NCBI GenBank assembly: GCA_959347315.1
Contig: OY365814.1
Span: 2,717,661-2,781,660, forward strand
DNA length: 64,000 nt
From: Bimastos eiseni
Lineage: Eukaryota; Annelida; Clitellata; Crassiclitellata; Lumbricidae
Reading direction: 5' to 3'
The notes under the pieces were generated by a model, which did not search any database, had not been told where the DNA came from, and saw only the letters and a program-made list of their open reading frames with translations. Shown piece after piece: positions 31,796 through 43,784 of this stretch (position 1 is the stretch's first letter; the number at the start of each line of letters is the position of its first letter). The translations under genes and the position numbers were made by a program.

Positions 31796-34320
31796 TCATT
31801 GCACCTTCCACTATACCTCTCATTTACTGCTTCTCTCCTGTTCATCTTCTCCCACATATACACGTCCTCATCTTCCCTGACATCATTCTCCACTTCCTCT
31901 CTAGTCTATCTCGTATACTGTAACTCCATCTCGTCTTTCTCTTTCTCCATCTCCTTCCCTACAGCAATTGCAACTTCTACGCCACCTATCGTGAATCAAT
32001 TAATTCAAATAGAGATAATGAAATCACAGACTGTATTGTCAATCAAATATTGATTTGATGATTTCATTATAATACTCCATACAAGAGTTATAATTATTTA
32101 TTTAAGAATAGTCATATCGTTGCACCTTCCACTCGACCTCATATTAGAATTATAGACCTAATTATTTATTTAAGAATAGTCAGGTGAAACTGTTAATAAT
32201 CCAACCGTTGTCTTCGAAGGTGGTCGATCATTTTCTGTTTGAATAAAACAAAAATTTTCATAAATTTAGACATCGTATCGATTGATAAATGTGCGCATCT
32301 ATTGCATTTATTGTGTACCGTATGATTGTTGCTATTTTGTACATGGCTGGACTTCTGTATATAACTCTAGCAATGTATGTATTGTATTAGGCTATTTATA
32401 TAACGCATCATAAGACGCTAAACGTAGCTACTCAACAGATCTAAACAAATGCGATTTGAGTAATTTAGAAAAGTTGGCCGCATGCAAAATGGGTCTCAAT
32501 ATGTGTCCACCTGTTTATCTGTCTGTCTATAGGTCTAATAGAGCATGCAAGCATATGATTATATAGTTATAAATATGTACTATAAATTAATGCATACACA
32601 CATATTATGCAATCATTCAATCATAGGTTTATACACGTACATGTATGTGGCGAATGGTTCTCTCGCTGAGTCGTTATTTGGTGAGTAAGATCATGAATAT
32701 TATACCAACTCGAGAGACAGATTTTGATAAAATGTATATTTATTCGTTTTAATCGTTTAATGTTATAAAATAAGGTTAAACACAATAAACGATCACGAAA
32801 ACATACAAAAAGCATCAAATCAATAGTAATAAGTATCACATAGGACACATCTTACCAGATGAACGAAGGATAACATGGAGATAACAAGAGAAGAATATCC
32901 CGCGTGATAATTATAACCCCAATAAGCATTACATCTTGTAAGGATTTGATCGGCGGTTAAAAACTTTAAAGGAAAGTAATGTGATGAAAATGTAGGCCCT
33001 ATATATATACCATACATATAAACATAAATTCGAGGAAAATGATGCAACAGGTAAGCCTTGTTATCATGTAAAATATGGTAATCTTGATTAAACTTAACAA
33101 CGAATCAAACACGCATAACGGAGGGAGACAACAGATGGAGACAAGATTATAATAAGGATTAAGGACATCACTTAGGTTCTTCATAAAGTCAAGCTAATAT
33201 CAATGACTAGAAGAAGAAATACACTAAATATCAAATTACGTTCAAACTAGGAGTTATTACGTCAGAGTTTATTAGCCTACTTTGTGTTTTCGGAGTTTAG
33301 TAAATATCGAGGTTGGGACATTCTAAATGGGGCTAGATACCCAATTCTTTGAAGGTCATGGGGCAGCAAATTCCATTCTTCTTAGGCGCGAAGCTACTCT
33401 CAGAGAAAATAATCGGGCATTGGTTCTAGCTTTTTGATGATGAGTTACCTGCCCGTAGCATAAACATATAGTTACAAATGGCACAACTTCCATGAAAACA
33501 ACATAAGGCCTATATTATATATCGCTAATAGTTAATGGTCATTCACATTTTATTGAGGTAAGTCATTTATTGGCGTGGACGTAGGAATTAGGTTTTCTAG
33601 AGGGGTGATGATTAATGCCAGTTTTAAGTTGACAAGAACCTATGTAACCTATGTAAGCTAAAGGCTGGGTATTGTGGATGCATCGATAGATGCATAAATA
33701 TTTCCAGTTTGCATTTGCCTTATCCGTTCTAATTTGAATTTTTAAATATTAAGCGATTGCGAAATTCGATATCTGTCTGTTTCCATTCGGTGTAATGCAA
33801 TGTATATGACAGCCATTTTTGTGGAATCCGGGGCATTTTTACATACATAAAGGAACAACATTTCTAGCGCTCACCAATTACAAGGCGATTTCTAGGTATG
33901 AAACCAATCTTTCCGCTGTTTAAATGCCTCACCTTCCACCATTCGTAGCTGTCACTGCAAGAGACATTGGTGAGCAGAGCATTTATATTGATTATGTCTT
34001 CGGATTTTAAGCAGACATAGCGAAAAAGATTTAACCCTTTTACTTTCGATACCTTAATGCAGTTAACCTAACAAGCATAGGACATCTGTCACCATCCAAG
34101 GCTATCGTGGCAAAGTTTCTTTATAGAAAGTGTGAGCTAAGAGTTCTTCCACTTAGCATTTTCTTATTTTCTTTATACCGAGAAATATGTGTGAGCTCAG
34201 CACACACTGAACGTTACGCTCTAACTAATCGGCCACTGTACCACACCGCACATCTATGAATGGGTTATGTATGATATACTAACTGATTTAGCTCTCAATG
34301 ATCTGTCACATAAGACATAA
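31796..34320. other. no gene seen
   Basis: AT-rich sequence; ORFs are all under 120 codons and unrecognisable. AATTATTTATTTAAGAATAGTCA is present twice near 32091 and 32158, with TCGTTGCACCTTCCACT nearby, indicating a small local duplication. Confidence 0.45.
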
Positions 34321-34643
34321 TTACCCAATGTTTGCAGGAGGAATGGTCTCCATTTGGTCTCCTCTTTTAAACGGAATTGCTTCAGCACTAGGATACACGT
34401 CGTCATCGTCTGACTTCTCTTCGTCGCCTGAGTTTACTTCGTCGTCTGACTTCTCTTCGTCGTCTGACTTCACTTTGTTGTCTGGGTTCTCTTCGTCGTC
34501 TGAATTCTGGCTTTCATCCGAATTAGTCATAGATAACACCATTCTTTGCTTCAATAAAATATCTTCTAGTTGGATAATCTCGCGATAACTCATCTGTTTC
34601 GGTTCAAAGTCTTGGACTGCGCGCAATTTCATTTGGACTGCGA
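34321..34643 (-). CDS. Acidic-protein exon 2 (Asp/Glu/Ser repeats)
   Basis: Acceptor GTTTTTTATAG precedes two split bases and 106 codons to a stop. The coding part opens AVQMKLRAVQDFEPK and has a helical stretch IIQLEDILLKQRM. Then follows an acidic array of SDDEE units (SDDEEKSDDEVNSGDEEKSD), resembling casein-kinase-2 sites. The 5' split codon fits the donor of the small exon at 35167-35209. It may end here or splice further at GG|GTAATT next to the stop. Function unknown; it could be the 5' end of the F-box/CARD/NHL gene, though its phase does not fit that exon directly. Confidence 0.45.
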
Positions 34644-34869
34644 CTATAAAAAACGAAAGAAACGTCATGAAACGTGTTAAATATATTCCTGAAAGGTATT
34701 ACGTATTCTGATGTGCGGGAACAAACCCATTAAGGGAAACTTTCGAGTTTAACTTAAGATAAATGATTTATGCAATTCATCGTAGTTTTCGATATGTGGA
34801 AGATAGCTACCTATTACTGATGATGCCCTGATATGTTTCTTCGACGATCCATCAGTCAGTTCAGTGTCA

Positions 34870-35100
34870 TCAAAATGTTTTATTTTCGGATCTTCTCGAC
34901 AGGTCTCTCCTTCTGCGCACAACAATAGGCAATTGGTGACTCAATATTTTAAACAAGTTATGAAGCACGTTGTCCAACAAGTAGGCTAACCAAAAATAAA
35001 GCATACAGTCGTAAAGTAGGCCTATCACTGGCGATGTTGATGGAACGATGCTGAAGGATTGAAGGACAAAAGACGGTGACACAAAGCCATATTTTAGGTA
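34870..35100. other. intronic sequence, no gene seen
   Basis: Lies between the two acidic-protein exons. The short minus-strand ORF here (70 codons) has no recognisable motif. Confidence 0.35.
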
Positions 35101-35166
35101 TTATGTGATGTTGCTATATCGGTGTTGCTGGAACGATGAATTTGTCATAATCGACATTGTACCAAC

Positions 35167-35209
35167 CTTCAGCTGTTGAAGTCGATTGCGACATTATGAC
35201 CTCATTCAT
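35167..35209 (-). CDS. Acidic-protein exon 1 (start exon candidate)
   Basis: ATG at 35209 begins MNEVIMSQSTSTAE and one further base, then a donor G|GTTGGT. The remaining phase fits exon 2 at 34643. Very short, so support is limited to the start codon, donor and phase. Confidence 0.35.
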
Positions 35210-35509
35210 CTTAAAATATACACATAATATCAATAATACTTTATGGTTATTTGAAAGAGTAAAAATGTCAAAGTTCTTCAGTAGGCAAATAGTTCTAAGA
35301 TTATCGTAAAATGCAATCACTATTGTCTTTCATCCTCCTACACAAAGAGATAAGATGCAAACGACTTTTCGAGGTAACTACTGTGGGCAAGTTCAACGTA
35401 GTTTACAAATATATAATTATAGCAGAATAGAAGAGCAGTCCCTTAAGCTAGCGACTTCGTTTTCTTAGTCTCGGCATATGAGTCGGGTCGCAGGTCCTTT
35501 CCTTCGCCA

Positions 35510-36640
35510 TCTGATCTTCCAACCAACAGTGTGCGGTTGGTGTGCTCGAACTCTCAAACCAAATATCTGCCCATACATGTGGGAAACCCCAACCTTTTGA
35601 TTGACAGTTCATTGCCCTCTAGAGCATGGAAACCATGCATAGAGCGTCACATTAACTCCAGGGATTAGCACCATGTATGTAAAAGTATGGAAAATATTAA
35701 ATTAATAATTAATTCTAGTTAAAAAGATTAAGGACAATCCGAAGCGTGTATAATCAGAACCTATTCCCTTCCGGTTGCACCACAGATCACATGTTTCATC
35801 TGTTATAGACCTACGTCATATTAGTAAGTTTCAACCTTCTCCTTTCTATGCAATAAACCTTTCTATCATCGTATAAAATGCAAGTATAATTAATATTACT
35901 GATTCGGTGATTTCTTTTGACACAAATCCAGTTGAATAAAATCATCCATCTTCAGTATTTTAAATATGATTATTTTCGTTGTGCTTTCGCTTTGATCAAT
36001 CGCAGAAATTGCCCGGTTGGGAACTTTTCTGATCATTGGAATTTCCATGAGCATGGAAACTTCACTTACAAAGACATAATAATTATTCATATCTTCCAAC
36101 CGACAGTGCACAGTTGGTGTGTTCAAACTCTCGACCCAAATAAAATTATGTGCCCTAACGATTCCCAACCTTTTGATTGACAGTTCAGTGCCCTCTAGAG
36201 CAAGTCAACGTTGTCAATCAAGATATAGTATCGCATAATCTCCTGCGATTATATTATGTATATAATGGGAAATTATGAAATCGGAAATTGTTGAACTAGT
36301 TCAGGTCAGAGAGAGATTAAAAACATTCCGAAGCATGTGCAATCAGAACCCACTCCCACCGGTTACACCACAAATTACATATCTGATATCTCATCTATAT
36401 AATATATTTAGCAAATGTCAACCTTCTCCTATGCATCAAACCTTTATTTCGTAGTATAAAAATAATGCAAATGCAATTATTGATTCGGTGAATTCTTTTG
36501 ATACAAATCCAGTTGAACAAAATTATTCGTCTTCAGTGTTTAAAATATAATTATTTTCGTTGTGCTTTCGCTTTGATCAATCGCAGAAATTTTTCTAATC
36601 ATTGGGATTTTACTGAGCATGAAAACTTCTATGACAAAAT
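35510..36640. repeat. Tandem duplication, about 580-bp unit
   Basis: Unit 1 (about 35510-36084) and unit 2 (about 36085-36640) share ATCTTCCAACC-ACAGTG, CAACCTTTTGATTGACAGTT, TGTGCTTTCGCTTTGATCAA and the intervening order. The copies differ by point changes and small indels. Coding frames are not preserved between units, so the unit is probably non-coding. Confidence 0.85.
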
Positions 36641-36723
36641 CTTAACTATAATGTTATTTTGTGAGAAAGAATTTTGTCTAGATCCATGTTCATAACTAAA
36701 TTGTCCTACCATTAACAGATACA

Positions 36724-36724
<1 letters not shown>

Positions 36725-36766
<42 letters not shown>

Positions 36767-36768
36767 TA
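36725..36768. repeat. AAT trinucleotide microsatellite
   Basis: About 14 AAT/ATA units. The Tyr- and Ile-rich ORFs over it are artefacts. Confidence 0.9.
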
Positions 36769-36769
36769 A

Positions 36770-37877
36770 AAATGGAGAGATAGAAATAATGTTGGAGGAT
36801 AATGTTGGTGGAGCAACTGACAGAAAGGTAACATACAAACGATACTCACGTCTTTCTCGCAAACTTTGATGCATGTAAAAGGTTCGCTGTGCATGTATAG
36901 GTCTACAGTTCAGTACTTGAAGTGATGAAGTGATTTCCCAGCTTATGAGCGGGGGAAAACATTTTAGGAAATTCTTTGTCTCCTGTAGAAAATCGAAGCC
37001 TTTCGTTTAGTAGTCCTTCGTTATTCTTAATAGTGAAATAGATAGGCCTATACTAGATATGCCTCAGAGAGCCTAATGCCCAGTACTAACTTATTATTGA
37101 TCATTACGCAGCAGTTCATTAAAGGACAAGTTTTGGGCTGGTCATGGAAGCCACATTCAGTGTAGGGTCATTCTTGCAGTCCCAAGGATTGGTCGATGCC
37201 TGTCAATTGATAATATTAAGCTTGCACCGCGCTGAATAGGGATTAACAGATGAGATGATGTGCAGGTAGTATACAATATAAAGGGCCTATGCCGGACTAT
37301 ACTATGCGCAGCATACAGTGACTACAACTATAATACCTGGGGTCACAGAGCGGTGCAATCATATCAATTGTCAGACAATGACCAACGCGTGGGGCTGCAA
37401 GGATGATTCTCAGAGCCTTTGCAACATCACCGCACCTCAAAGCGCATTTAAACTGGTTATTTCTTTGAAAGCCTCGATCACCAACTTCTTTATATTATCT
37501 TCATAAAATCTTTTAAACTCATAATCTAAAGAATCAATATAACCTTATAAAATGTATGCGTATTTCATGTCAATGATTTATCTAAAGCCGAGTGTTCATC
37601 ATTTTTCTTTTAGAAAATATTTGTTGTATTTCGTTTTGTCATAAATGTCATCAATGATGTTTAAAATTTAATACAAAGTAATTTGATCAAACGAGTCTCT
37701 GAAATTTGAAGGCATAACTATTTATCTCTCGTAATGATGCTATACTCCTGAACGTCCGCCAATATCTGACTCAAAATGTAAATATTTATTCCATTGAATC
37801 TCCCTACAATGAGTTGTTTCATTTCAGATACAATCTCCATGACCAACAATTCGCCCTCATTTCTTCTTCATCATCTT
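36770..37877. other. no gene seen
   Basis: Mostly AT-rich. The 62-codon ORF at 37318 is unrecognised. Confidence 0.4.
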
Positions 37878-38055
37878 CTGTCGTTGGACAAAGAATTCGA
37901 ATTCATTTCAAATCCGAATCCATAAGAATTGTATTTGTCAGCAGCAAACACTCGATCGTCTGAATCGAGTGAGAGGCATTGAGGATCAAATGTTTGTTTT
38001 TGAGTCGATGGTATATAACGAGCAACCATCTGTCCATTTATTTTCTGATCACCTC
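37878..38055 (-). pseudogene. NHL-blade fragment
   Basis: The minus strand reads GQMVARYIPSTQKQTFDPQC then LSLDSDDRVFAADKYNS, matching GQMVVRRFIPSKETQQLNDP and SLDSDDRVFVADTDN of the exon at 22006-23012. The frame collapses on either side. It is another broken member of the local NHL family, upstream of the gene in the gene's orientation. Confidence 0.8.
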
Positions 38056-38133
38056 AATTATGCATCATTCACCTTAATACAGGTTGTAGATAATTAACGA
38101 ATGTATAATGTACATGTATGTTATTACTAATAT

Positions 38134-39382
38134 CAAGGCTTAAAGTGTGCCTGGACGGTCATAGACGGCGTCCAGGCGCTTATTTGGCCAGCAGAGCCTG
38201 GACGCCGTCCAAGAGCGTCTATGCAGCAGTGCGATTCCTCTAGATGCGTATGCTATTATAAACAGAAAAAGGAGGAGGAAAAAAATTTCGCGCTTCGCGC
38301 GCTTACAAACTTTATTTTTACAACTTTCAAAACGATGCCGGCACCACTGGCAAGGGCCAGTGGTACCAGCCGGCATCGTTTTGAAAGTCGACGATTCGAC
38401 AATTTCACAAAGGAAAGCAATTCTTTGCAGGCCTATCTTTTAAATTACAACAAATATTTCACCAACAAATAATTCACGACTAAATAATGGTTCATGGACA
38501 AAAAGCCTAACGAATGATAAATTCCATTTTTCGCCTTTTGTATTTGATTAAATACAAGTTGGATTGTTAATAATAATGTCTGCTGGTTCTGGTTCAGCAA
38601 CAACCATTTTTGTCAATTCAACTTCTATTTAGGCAAATATTCTTTTCAATGATCCAACACTTATTTCAGTAGGCATTATGTTTGTCTAAATAGAATCAGT
38701 TTTGGAAGAATTTCGCTCACCCATCCAACTTCTATTCCAGCATCATTAATATCACCAATCCAACTTCTATTTTAACGAACACAGTGGACCATAGTGCATC
38801 AACCATTTGTCGTCGACTTTCATGTCAGTGCTCTGCCTCTGCAATCTTTAGTTCTTAACTTCTTGACACTAGTGGCCGTCCATATGTGATCTCACGCGCC
38901 AAGGGAAGGGCCACAAATTTGTGACGTGTGACAAGGGGAGAGGGTCTACGAAATTTGACATTTTATTAAAAACTTACACTCATTTAAACAAGTTCCACTT
39001 AATTAGCAGTAGTTGTTACCACAATTAAACAACACTAATTATGATTCTGATAGTCTTTCATTGTGTAATCATTATGGGCTACTTAAATTTTCCATATTTC
39101 TTCGTTCTACTGTTATAATTTGAAATATTTTATAGTTACATTAAAGTTTTTGATAATTATAAGAAAACTTGCATTACATTCTTGACATCTGGTTTGACAT
39201 CTGGTTTGATTTTTTTGGGGATCAGGGCCCTGTGACCTGACGTCATATTTGAGGGGTCATGGCAGTTATGACGACTTGTGAAGAAAAAGGTGAGGTCAAA
39301 AATCGTCAAAAATTGCGTGACATCATTTATGGACGGCTCCCCTAGCGTCCAGGCACTTCCTTTTTTTACACTTTAAGCACTG
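38134..39382. mobile_element. hAT-like non-autonomous element with internal foldbacks
   Basis: Left end CAAGGCTTAAAGTG and right end (inverted) CAGTGCTTAAAGTG, followed inward on both sides by TGCCTGGACG. Flanks ACTAATAT (38126-38133) and ACTAATAC (39383-39390) are a diverged 8-bp target duplication. Inside are strong inverted repeats: GACGGCGTCCAGGC / GCCTGGACGCCGTC (38163-38210) and AACGATGCCGG / CCGGCATCGTT (38325-38385). It also has a TTTCGCGCTTCGCGCGC motif. No transposase. Confidence 0.75.
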
Positions 39383-39719
39383 ACTAATACTAAATAAACC
39401 GAACAGATGGACGCAGGTGCCGCCGACAGAAATTCGGTGCCCATAGTCTCCTTAGGCAAAGCAGTGACCGAAACCCGGGCCCCTACGCCTACATGAAGAT
39501 GGAAGCAGATTTCATATTCACCAAAATTGATCAAATTTCAAAAGACAGTAAAGCACGATAGCGAGGAAGTCGGAGAAAGATTTGATTGTTAGTCTGCCGT
39601 CTTTTATGAGTTTCATGGATGCAATAATCAACAGAATAATCATGAGTAATAATGAACTAACAATAACCTGTAGTTATTTGTAAAAAGTTTTTCATTTAAG
39701 ATTTTTATGGAAATACCAA

Positions 39720-40060
39720 AGCTGAGAAGGCACTGAAAGCAGTGATATTGATCTTGAAGAAGCGGAAGATTGGTCAGTGTTTGATGTCTTGAAATTCATT
39801 GTTGAATGGGACTTTTTGAATCTCTCCCAATCCTCTCATTAAGAATACAATCATTTCTCACGGTCTATGTTTCTGTGGCTTCATGTGAGAGGAGTTTGTC
39901 AAATCTAAAACTTATGAAAAACTATTTGCGATCTATCATGCAACAGTCAAGGAGTTAAGATCTTGCGAGTTTGTCAATTAAAAGTGATGTAGCACAAGGC
40001 ATTCATCTCGATGGAGTTATCAGTTATTAAAAAAATCGCTATTTTGAAGGGAAGGAAAGG
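39720..40060 (+). pseudogene. hAT transposase C-terminal (dimerisation) remnant
   Basis: A plus-strand frame reads VASCERSLSNLKLMKNYLRS followed by IMQQSRS, a stop, and DLASLSIKSD. This is the CERSFS-x-LK-x-IK-x-YLRS pattern of the hAT C-terminal dimerisation domain (ZMYM-like hAT lineage). One in-frame stop interrupts it, and everything upstream (RNase H-like core, zinc fingers) is absent or unreadable. It probably belongs with the hAT right end at 40460-40518. Confidence 0.75.
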
Positions 40061-40459
40061 AAAGTTCTGATAAAGGCTGACAATCAAAAACCTTGATGCA
40101 GAACAGTTATAAACTCTCAAACATGTCATGCCCCTGCTCCTATGAATCAATTTAAGTTGTTATTTGGGCAGTTAATATCAGTGAAATTTCAACAGAGAAA
40201 CTCATATCATGTACCGGTAACATTTAATGTTGATTTGAAATCCTAATTTTGATTATTTTTTATGTAGCCTTGTTCTTAAACGCATTTAGGCCCACCACGG
40301 ATTCTTTTGTTTTATTTCTCTTTCCTTCGCAATTATAGGCCTACTTTAGTGTTTTTGGTGCGTAATCTACATATATTACTAAGGATTCTATAATGGTCTC
40401 GTAATGGAAGAGTCGGAGTAGGCCTACGGGAGAGGGGCCGGCACATCATGGAAGAAGTC

Positions 40460-40518
40460 GGGAGGGGTGACACCACGATTTACCGCACCGGGTGACGCCA
40501 GCCCAAGCGACACCACTG
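40460..40518 (+). mobile_element. hAT right terminus
   Basis: The segment ends GCGACACCACTG, the inverse of a CAGTGGTGTCGC hAT end, related to CAGTGGCGTCGC at 19123. The next 8 bases (GTAACACT) would be the target duplication, but no matching left end is seen. It fits as the 3' end of the element whose transposase remnant lies 400 bp upstream. Confidence 0.55.
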
Positions 40519-40756
40519 GTAACACTGACCCCACTGAGAAGCTTTTATTATTTTAAAACTCGATGTCATCCCTACTACGACTTAAAATACAATTTCAAAT
40601 GTAATCCACCTCAAACACGGCCAACACCCGACGCTCTTCCACTTTCAATGCCTCATCCAACAGCCCATCTCCAGCACATCATACACCTCATTCTCTAGCT
40701 CCTGTTCCACCTCCTAACCACTCATTCTTCTTTCCCCTTTTCTTCAAGTACAAAAA

Positions 40757-41372
40757 TAGCTTTTTTCAAGATCTTATTGATCCTATCTGTTCAAGTTCTA
40801 TGCCTCCTTCTAGACCCTACACCCTGTTCATATATCTGGCCACATAAATGTAAAGACCAAAATACAGTCGATGTTTAGGCCTCGTGCAGAATTTGACAAC
40901 AATAACATTAACAGAAATAACATTAACAGACTTACTTACTTACTGACTGATATTGGACTCTTGTTTAACTATAAAACTTTGGAAAATAGTGACGCTCGTT
41001 TAATATCTACGACGAACTCGAAGCATAAACTGATCGCTTCATGACATTATATAAAAAGTAACGACATGTGGCGCTCCATCGTGTACGTAAAAAATGCGGT
41101 TTTGCCGAAACGGTAAAATCGACCGCAACAGGAAAACGTCGATCTCGAAGATATCGTGAAGTGAAGTCGCCAACGGTGAGCGAAACGGGAATAGTTGAAG
41201 TATCATCGAAAGAAGAATTGCCCGATTTAATTACATCGAGCGGAGGCAGTTGCAATGGCAGCGATTACGGACATTTTAGCCGAATATGGATTAAAGTGCG
41301 CTAGGAAGAAAATGAAACTCTGAAAACGATGTTGATATGCAGACATTGTCGTTCGCGCGGCGTTGAATTCAC
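40757..41372 (+). pseudogene. Inverted second copy of Polinton-like segment (RING gene start)
   Basis: Reverse complement of about 28940-29552. On the plus strand it contains the unknown reading frame (41068-41304) and the first ~35 codons of the RING gene from 41255. A small indel shifts the RING frame near 41305, and homology ends after the first RING cysteines (about 41372). The breakpoint falls inside a coding region without repeats, so the copy arose by duplication, not by element ends. Confidence 0.8.
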
Positions 41373-43090
41373 CTTGACATGAGTCATTTCCACTTGCACC
41401 TGCATTGTTGAAGAGGTAACAAGCGACATATCGAAAGGCCAATTAATAACGGGTTACATTTATCTACGTGTGAGCAAGCAGTAGCATGTACCATAGAGGC
41501 GATTGCTGATCAAAGAACATTATATTATTTGAAAACTACGAAACAGAGTGAGCTTATTATCATCCACCCCTCGCAGATTGATTCTTTAAGTTAGGCTTAT
41601 AAGAATTAGATAAGATCTGTTAGATGTACGACTGCAACTTGAATATTTCTTGATGTTACTTTACACTAATGTTTTGTTTGCTGCACATTTGAGTTCATTA
41701 TGTCAGTGCTCACAACGATTTATATAGCAAAATACGTCAGTGGGTGGCTCTGTTAGCGGGAGGTAATCCTTTCGGGCCAATCCCTTTGTAACCCAACTGA
41801 GCAACTAAATAGGCCTACTATGTGTACATATTTGATGATTTTGTTTTGATTTGGTTACAATAAAATATTTTCGTTCGTTCGTTCGTATTGTATATACAAA
41901 CATGTAAATCGAGTCAGACAGCTTAAATAATTCGCAGATGGTAGAAACTCTGGTTGTAGTTCTGTTTCGTAGTTTTCAGTTTAGCCTCAGTTCTGGTTTT
42001 CAGATTTATCGAGTTTTAGCTTCAATTTTATTGAACTGAATTAGAACTTTTCAGTTAACGCTACCGTTAATAAACAACACTGCTCTATATGTAGGCGTAA
42101 TAGTGAAATAACGAGTATTCTAGTAATTCTTACTGCCTGTCGGATAAAAAATATCTGCCGGTAGACTTCTGATACAAACATACAGTACGAGCAGACGTTA
42201 TAATTCTAATTACATATTATAAGTACATAAGAATGTGTACATGGATCCCTGCCTACATACAAGTGAATGTAATAGTGTCATAATTGTTCTACCGGAGTAG
42301 GAGTCAGCCTTATTGACAAAAAATCTCATGCAAATAATCAGAAAAACTGATGACATCCTCGCAGATCGACCCTTGGCGTTGAACAAATTGTGCAGAAAAC
42401 CGAACAGTCTGAAAAAAACGAAGATAGCAGACACAGATGTAAAATTGCTTTCATAGACCTACAGTTATTTTATCACTATACACTGAATCATATCTCATGT
42501 TTTAGAGATGTCAATGTTATGTTTATTTTTGAGTGACCTACATACAACTAATTATGCGCTTAATTACGCTGTGGGCTATTACAGGATCCAGAAAGTTTCT
42601 CATCGACTGTGGTGTTCAAATAATGCAGGGAGAGCTGAGCTGATAAGACTTATGCAATTCAACATGGAGCTAGTGAGGTTTATGACAGACTAGCATATTT
42701 TATGAAGCATGAGAACACAATAACAATAATAATGTTACCCCTAATTGCAATAATAATATAATAACTATAATAAAAATGTTAAAAGATGATGTCACGACCA
42801 GCATGGTAATATTGAAGAATCTGTGCGCTTTTTTAAACTTAAAAGGACTTGCGGCGTAGCTTTGATCGCACATAGGCCTACTTTTAGTCTGAACTTAAGT
42901 TGAACGAAATATTATATAACCGAAACTTGAATTGACATAACTGCAACTAAAGTTGTCGAGATCTTTTCAACTCTTCATCCACTTCGTCTTCTTCCTACTT
43001 CTCCCTCGTCACCTTCACCTTCTTTTTCTCCATTTCCTACTCCATCACCACCTCTTCATCTGCCAATTCCTTTTTTAATCTTTTTATCAC
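41373..43090. other. no gene seen
   Basis: AT-rich, no recognisable coding sequence. A pyrimidine-rich stretch (CTTCTTCC type) at 42970-43080 leads into duplication copy B. Confidence 0.45.
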
Positions 43091-43784
43091 AAGTTCGGCG
43101 CTGTATAAGTTTTGACCAGTGAGGGAATGATCAGCATTGCAATAGCTAAAACTGATCAAATGATTGACAGATGAAATGGCAGTTATTAATATATGGAACT
43201 TGGCCTAATTGTCAATACAGAATAATAATCTAGCCACGGTCATCAGTGTTGATGATGATTAAATGTTATTAATGTTCAGAATTAGAGTATTGTTGTTAAG
43301 ATTATAATAATTAGTTGAACATCACATGGTTACACAATGACTATTTCAACGTCGGGATATTAGACCGTGAAAATAATTTTCAATAGTGCTGTTTTACTTC
43401 CTTGTTCTAGAGGCAAGGTTCACTGTTCTCGCATATAATCCTTTTGTGATATGCTCAAAAGGTTAGCAAGAGGTCGGTTAAGGACGTATCAGCAGAAAGT
43501 CGGCAATTTATTCAGGAATCGTCCCTGCCTAGTTTAAACAGCCAATAATTAACTTGTTCGATTGGCTCAAATTTGCATGAATCTGAAAATTAGTCTTTAT
43601 AAATGATTAATTAGCCCCGTCGATATACTGCGTAATGAAGCTATCTCAATTCATTGCGGCGAGTGATCGTGATATCTATAATGTGACCCAGAAAATAACT
43701 GAATAGTGTTTAAAACCCGTTTTAGATAATGTTGGTTTTTGATGATGTCAGATTGTTTGACATCATCACATTACTTTTCTATAC
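43091..43784 (-). repeat. Inverted arm of segmental duplication, copy B
   Basis: Reverse complement of 1227-1922 (see copy A). It joins directly to the direct-orientation part at 43784. Sequence to its left is unrelated to that left of copy A. Confidence 0.85.

Noticed and set aside
34298..34588. Plus-strand Ser-rich ORF
   Set aside because: Antisense of the SDDEE array, whose minus-strand frame has a good acceptor.
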